NCBI GenBank assembly: GCA_965277345.1
Contig: CBDICI010000001.1
Coordinates: forward strand, 62,001-126,000
Direction: 5' to 3'
Source of the DNA: CAIOYC01 sp965277345
GTDB taxonomy: Bacteria > Pseudomonadota > Alphaproteobacteria > Caulobacterales > Caulobacteraceae
Length of the DNA: 64,000 nucleotides
Shown: one piece after another, positions 60,974-64,000 of the stretch
Layout of the letters: each line of letters begins with the position of its first letter
Position numbering within the stretch: position 1 is the first letter of the stretch
The notes under the pieces: model-generated
Told to the model about the DNA's origin: nothing
The model's database searches: none
The model's input: the letters and a program-made list of their open reading frames with translations, nothing else
Program-made: the position numbers and the translations under genes

Positions 60974-61924
60974 ATGACCTGGCATGCAATGGGTGTCGAC
61001 CTCGGATCGACGACGGCCAAGACGGTGATCCTCGATCAGGACGGGGCCCTGGCCGCCTCCAGCGTCGTCCAGATGGGTGCGGTCAGCCGCGCCGGCGTGC
61101 GGGCCGCGATGGACGAGGCGATGACCGGCGCCGGTCTGACCGAGTCCGACATCGCCCGCACCGTGAGCACCGGATACGGGCGACGCCTCATTCCGATCGC
61201 CGACAACACGTTCACCGAGATCACCTGCCACGCGCGAGGTGCGGCCACGCTGTGGCCGGGGGTGCGCCTGGTGATCGACATCGGCGGCCAGGACAGCAAG
61301 GTGATCGCGGTCGACGAGAACGGCTTCGTCGACCGCTTCGCCATGAACGACCGCTGTGCCTCGGGGACCGGCCGGTTCTTCGAGGTGCTCGCCCGCGCGC
61401 TGGAGATCGAGATCGAGGACGTGGGACGGCTCGCCCTGCAGGGGACGCGGAACCTCGAGATCAGCAGCATGTGCGCCACGTTCGCCGAGACTGAGGTGAT
61501 CTCGCTGCTCGCCCAGGGCGAGGAGAAAGCCGACATCGCCGCCTCCGTGCATCGGGCGGTCGCCGCGCGGACGCTCGGCCTCGTCGCCCAGGTGGGTAAG
61601 TTGACCCCGATCGTCATGACCGGCGGGGTGGCCAAGAACGAGGCGGCGGTGCGGTTTGTCGCCGACAAGCTCGGCGTCGAGGTCCAGATCCCCGAGGATC
61701 CGCAGATCTCGGGCGCGTACGGCGCGGCCCTCATCGCGCGCGATGAGTACGCGGCCACTCGGACCGGGCAGCCGGACGCCGAGTCGTCCGACGTCGACGT
61801 CGACGTCGACATGGACGCGGGACGCTCGGGCGCGGCGCTCGATTGCGCCACCTGCGGGGTCCAGGCGGCCCAGCTGGCGCGGTTCCCGGACCCGTCTGCG
61901 ATCCTGCCACTCACGCGCTCCTGA
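60974..61924 (+). CDS. ASKHA activator ATPase of 2-hydroxyacyl-CoA dehydratase/benzoyl-CoA reductase (HgdC/BcrA family), 316 aa
   Basis: A homodimeric 4Fe-4S ATPase that injects electrons into the dehydratase or reductase. The phosphate motif is GVDLGSTTAKTVILD. GYGRRLIPIADNTFTEITCHARGA and IDIGGQDSKVIAV follow. The two cluster cysteines are in NDRCASGTGRFFEVLA and SSMCATFAETEVISL. MTGGVAKNEA closes the ATP site. Beyond about residue 265 an unusual tail has a DVDVDVDMD run and a CATC motif. ATG 60974 follows AAGGGA. It lies 42 nt after the subunit gene, the usual arrangement. Confidence 0.92.
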   Translation: MTWHAMGVDLGSTTAKTVILDQDGALAASSVVQMGAVSRAGVRAAMDEAMTGAGLTESDIARTVSTGYGRRLIPIADNTFTEITCHARGAATLWPGVRLVIDIGGQDSKVIAVDENGFVDRFAMNDRCASGTGRFFEVLARALEIEIEDVGRLALQGTRNLEISSMCATFAETEVISLLAQGEEKADIAASVHRAVAARTLGLVAQVGKLTPIVMTGGVAKNEAAVRFVADKLGVEVQIPEDPQISGAYGAALIARDEYAATRTGQPDAESSDVDVDVDMDAGRSGAALDCATCGVQAAQLARFPDPSAILPLTRS

Positions 61925-61989
61925 CGGTCCGCCGTCGGAAACGAGGCGGGCTCGCCGGCCCTGCGCATCGTCGGCCGGTCGGTCCCCGA

Positions 61990-62649
61990 TCAGCTCTCGT
62001 ACCCGGGTTCCCCCGGCAGCACGATCCGTGCCTCGTTCCCGGAGGTGAGGATCCGCGGCTGCACCGGCCGGACCTCGCGGCCCCGAGCATGCTCGATCAG
62101 CAGCTCGACGGACGCGTACTCGGCCACCTGCTCGAGCTGGCGAACGGTCGGCAGCACGAGGAGCAGCTCGTTCGCCTCGCCTGCCGCCAACGCGTCACGG
62201 GGTGAGACCCACCGGAAGTCGACCACCTCGGCTCCATCGACCGTGGGGACCGCGTCGGCGGGCGCTTGCGTGACGTAGAACCAGGTGTCGAAGCGGGTCC
62301 TGATCTGCGGCGGGGTGATCCAGCGTGCGAAGGGGATGAGCTCGGCCTCGGGTCCGAGCGCAATGCCGGTCTCCTCCTGGACCTCGCGTATCGCGGCGGC
62401 GCGCAGGCCGACCTGGCCGTCGCCGTCGGCGGGGTCGACCGAGCCGCCGGGGAACACCCAGGCGCCGCCAACGAATCGAGCGGCCGGGTGGCGCTGCACG
62501 AGGAGGACCTCGAGACGCTCGGCTCCACCTCGCAGCAGCAGCACGGTCGCGGCGCGACGGGGCAGGGTGGCGAAACCGCGATTGAGCTCGGCGCTGACCG
62601 CACCACTGGAGGCATCGACCGCCGACAGCCTCGCGTGCGGTCCGTTCAT
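61990..62649 (-). CDS. NUDIX hydrolase, 219 aa
   Basis: The Nudix box region is VFPGGSVDPADGDGQVGLRAAAIREVQEETGI (about residues 65-97). It has the REVQEETG core and a longer spacing after GG, as in the actinobacterial CoA-pyrophosphatase/MutT-like group. WITPPQIRTRFDTWFYVTQAP, a segment common in that group, follows. The substrate is unknown. ATG 62649 gives a normal N-terminus; further in-frame extension to 62967 has no recognisable features. Confidence 0.85.
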   Translation of the reverse strand: MNGPHARLSAVDASSGAVSAELNRGFATLPRRAATVLLLRGGAERLEVLLVQRHPAARFVGGAWVFPGGSVDPADGDGQVGLRAAAIREVQEETGIALGPEAELIPFARWITPPQIRTRFDTWFYVTQAPADAVPTVDGAEVVDFRWVSPRDALAAGEANELLLVLPTVRQLEQVAEYASVELLIEHARGREVRPVQPRILTSGNEARIVLPGEPGYES

Positions 62650-62853
62650 GGCGCCCGTCCCAGCGAGGCAGTGACAGGTTCCTGATCGGTCAGGGAAGCC
62701 GCGACCATGATCGAACGATACCGGGACCAGACACACCTGAGAGCGCTCCGGTCGACACTCGCGCAGCGGATATGGAGAGCGGCACAAAGGGCATCGCCGC
62801 CGAGCCACCGAGGGGAGGCGGCCGGTGAAATACTGAGCTGGCATGGAGGAGGT
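62650..62853. other. Divergent intergenic region between the NUDIX and SDR genes
   Basis: No gene was supported here. The region presumably holds both promoters. No convincing motif or repeat was seen apart from the GGAGGAGGT ribosome-binding site at its right end (62845-62853), which belongs to the small frame that follows. Confidence 0.4.
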
Positions 62854-63003
62854 ATGAATCAGCTGGACGCGACCGCGCGCCCACGGCATCCGCTTGGGCA
62901 TGCCGAGCCACGCCACCGGGCCCGAGCCCCTGCCGAGCATCTCACGGGCGGGAAGCCGGCGTCCCATGACTACCGTCTGGCCATGGGGGTGCGGGCACGA
63001 TGA
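62854..63003 (+). CDS. Possible 49-aa leader ORF coupled to the SDR gene
   Basis: A near-ideal GGAGGAGGT at 62845-62853 directly abuts ATG 62854, which is rather close. The frame encodes MNQLDATARPRHPLGHAEPR and then a basic Arg/His/Ala-rich stretch, ending with TGA in an ATGA overlap with the SDR start at 63000. The composition is not protein-like in any family I know. It may be a translational coupling leader or a chance frame. Confidence 0.3.
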   Translation: MNQLDATARPRHPLGHAEPRHRARAPAEHLTGGKPASHDYRLAMGVRAR

Positions 63004-63719
63004 GCTCGGGGCGCCAGCTCAGGGCACTGGTGACGGGCGCGGGTCGCAGGGGGGGAATCGGCGAGGCGATCGTCGATCGGCTGACCCAGGCCGGAATGGA
63101 TGTGGTCACGCTCGACGTCGAGCCCGGATGCACGTTCAGGGTCGACGTCGTCAACGACGACCTCCCACCCCTCGAGGACATCGACGTGCTCGTCTGCAAC
63201 GCCGCTCTCACCACGATGTTCGGAGCGGCGCACTCCATGAGGCTCGACCGTTGGCGGCGTGACATCGACGTCAACCTCACCGGTACCTACCGCGTCATCC
63301 AGGCGTGCCTGGGTGGAATGAGGACTCGCCGGTTCGGCCGGGTCGTCGTGATCTCCAGTACGGCGGCGATCCATGGCCTGCCCGCACAGATCGCGTACTC
63401 GACGAGTAAAGCCGGACTGCTTGGAATGATGCATACGCTTGCCGCCGAGGGCGCGGCCCTTGGCATCACCGCCAACGCCGTCCTTCCGGGCATGACGGCA
63501 AGCGTCGGGATGCTGGCGATGCCCGAGGACGTCAAGGATGCGTGGCTCAACCAGATGCCGATGGGTGAGTTTGTCCACACCGAGGACATCGCCGAAGCCG
63601 TGGCCTTCTTCGCCTCTCCCGCAGCAGCGCGGATCACGGGACAGCAGCTGACCGTCGACGGCGGACATTCCCTCAATACCCTTTCGGTAACCGGTCCGCG
63701 CCTCACCGATCCGCAATGA
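63000..63719 (+). CDS. SDR family oxidoreductase (FabG-like), 239 aa
   Basis: Classical short-chain dehydrogenase. The cofactor loop is ALVTGAGRRGGIGEAIVDRL, with Asp in VVTLDVE favouring NAD(H). VLVCNAALTT corresponds to the NNAG motif with Cys instead of the first Asn. The catalytic Ser-Tyr-Lys lies in VVISSTAAIHGLPAQIAYSTSKAGLLG, and the C-terminal ARITGQQLTVDGGHSL is intact. The substrate is unknown. Its presence near the dehydratase/activator genes would suit acyl-CoA or ring catabolism, but this is inference. Confidence 0.88.
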   Translation: MSSGRQLRALVTGAGRRGGIGEAIVDRLTQAGMDVVTLDVEPGCTFRVDVVNDDLPPLEDIDVLVCNAALTTMFGAAHSMRLDRWRRDIDVNLTGTYRVIQACLGGMRTRRFGRVVVISSTAAIHGLPAQIAYSTSKAGLLGMMHTLAAEGAALGITANAVLPGMTASVGMLAMPEDVKDAWLNQMPMGEFVHTEDIAEAVAFFASPAAARITGQQLTVDGGHSLNTLSVTGPRLTDPQ

Positions 63720-64000
63720 TCCAGAGGCGGCCCGAGCGCGTTTCGCGGAGGATCCTCTGGCGCGCGTGGCAACGGACGGCGGCACCTGCCACCGTGTTGT
63801 GGAAATCTCTAAGCGGGCATATCCAGCCGGTTGTCGCGTCTCTTGGTCTGGTCTAGAAACGTGCCCATGCGTCTGGACCACCGCCGATCGCGATGCAAGG
63901 TGTGTGACGAGCGTGTGCGGGGCGCCCTTCGTCAACCCGGACGAGTGCGGCTGCCATCGGTGACCGCGGTACCTCGGTGGCGCGCCACAGACGCTGTGCC
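63720..64000. other. Window end without a supported gene
   Basis: A short Cys-rich plus-strand frame exists (63766-63963), but it shows no family resemblance and no ribosome-binding site. I see no repeat, RNA gene or terminator here. Confidence 0.4.

Noticed and set aside
63766..63963. 65-codon Cys-rich plus-strand frame at the window end
   Set aside because: No ribosome-binding site, no recognisable motif and atypical composition.

Overview
The window is GC-rich and gene-dense. About 94% of it (positions 1 to ~60,199) reads as one alphaproteobacterial chromosome segment, most likely Caulobacterales (Caulobacter/Phenylobacterium-like). The reasons are the pilA-cpaA-cpaB-cpaC-cpaD-cpaE-cpaF-tadB-tadC order, CtrA-like TTAA half-sites, the alphaproteobacterial XRE regulator type, and families of short palindromic intergenic repeats. 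The taxonomic placement is inference from gene content; no search was run.

Layout. 1-196: start of a conserved hypothetical gene on the minus strand. 454-9876: a Tad/Flp (type IVb) pilus locus with two pilin-like genes, prepilin peptidase, CpaB, secretin CpaC, lipoprotein CpaD, CpaE, ATPase CpaF, TadB and TadC. 9958-12962: an MFS transporter, a PilZ-domain protein and a Tat-exported aminotransferase. 13007-23196 (minus): a four-gene MdtABC-like RND efflux operon whose adaptor carries an unusual Spy/CpxP-like C-terminal extension. 23597-28364: a probable FUSC remnant, a DUF4282 membrane protein, trxB, an amidohydrolase and a Pit phosphate transporter. 28537-32991: nadA-nadB-nadC (de novo NAD) plus an SDR, with two matching palindromic operators before nadA. 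33142-39448: a cell-wall hydrolase, a large autotransporter and a lactate-type MFS carrier. 39591-45224: a small acetyltransferase, a HAD phosphatase, a MaoC dehydratase, ribF, an HtrA-like protease, an LprI-like protein and accA. 45361-49478: cysQ, cysD and a cysN-cysC fusion (sulfate activation). 50042-56063: typA, a secreted Pro/Thr-rich protein, an XRE regulator, hisN, a nucleoside transporter and a GST. 56244-59927: an N-formylglutamate amidohydrolase, two transglutaminase-like proteins and a pseudaminic-acid synthase.

At ~60,200 the sequence changes abruptly. A GNAT gene (possibly pseH, fitting the adjacent pseI) is cut after about 60 codons. It is joined directly to the headless 3' part of a 2-hydroxyacyl-CoA dehydratase/benzoyl-CoA reductase subunit, followed by its ASKHA activator ATPase, a NUDIX hydrolase and a FabG-like SDR. 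Codon habits and gene families in this last ~3.8 kb look actinobacterial. Two unrelated genes truncated at the same base suggest a chimeric assembly join or, less likely, a very recent illegitimate recombination.

Intergenic spaces carry at least three families of short palindromic or paired repeats. No tRNA, rRNA, CRISPR array, insertion sequence or prophage was seen. Start codons were chosen from ribosome-binding sites and family N-termini and often differ from the longest possible ORF.
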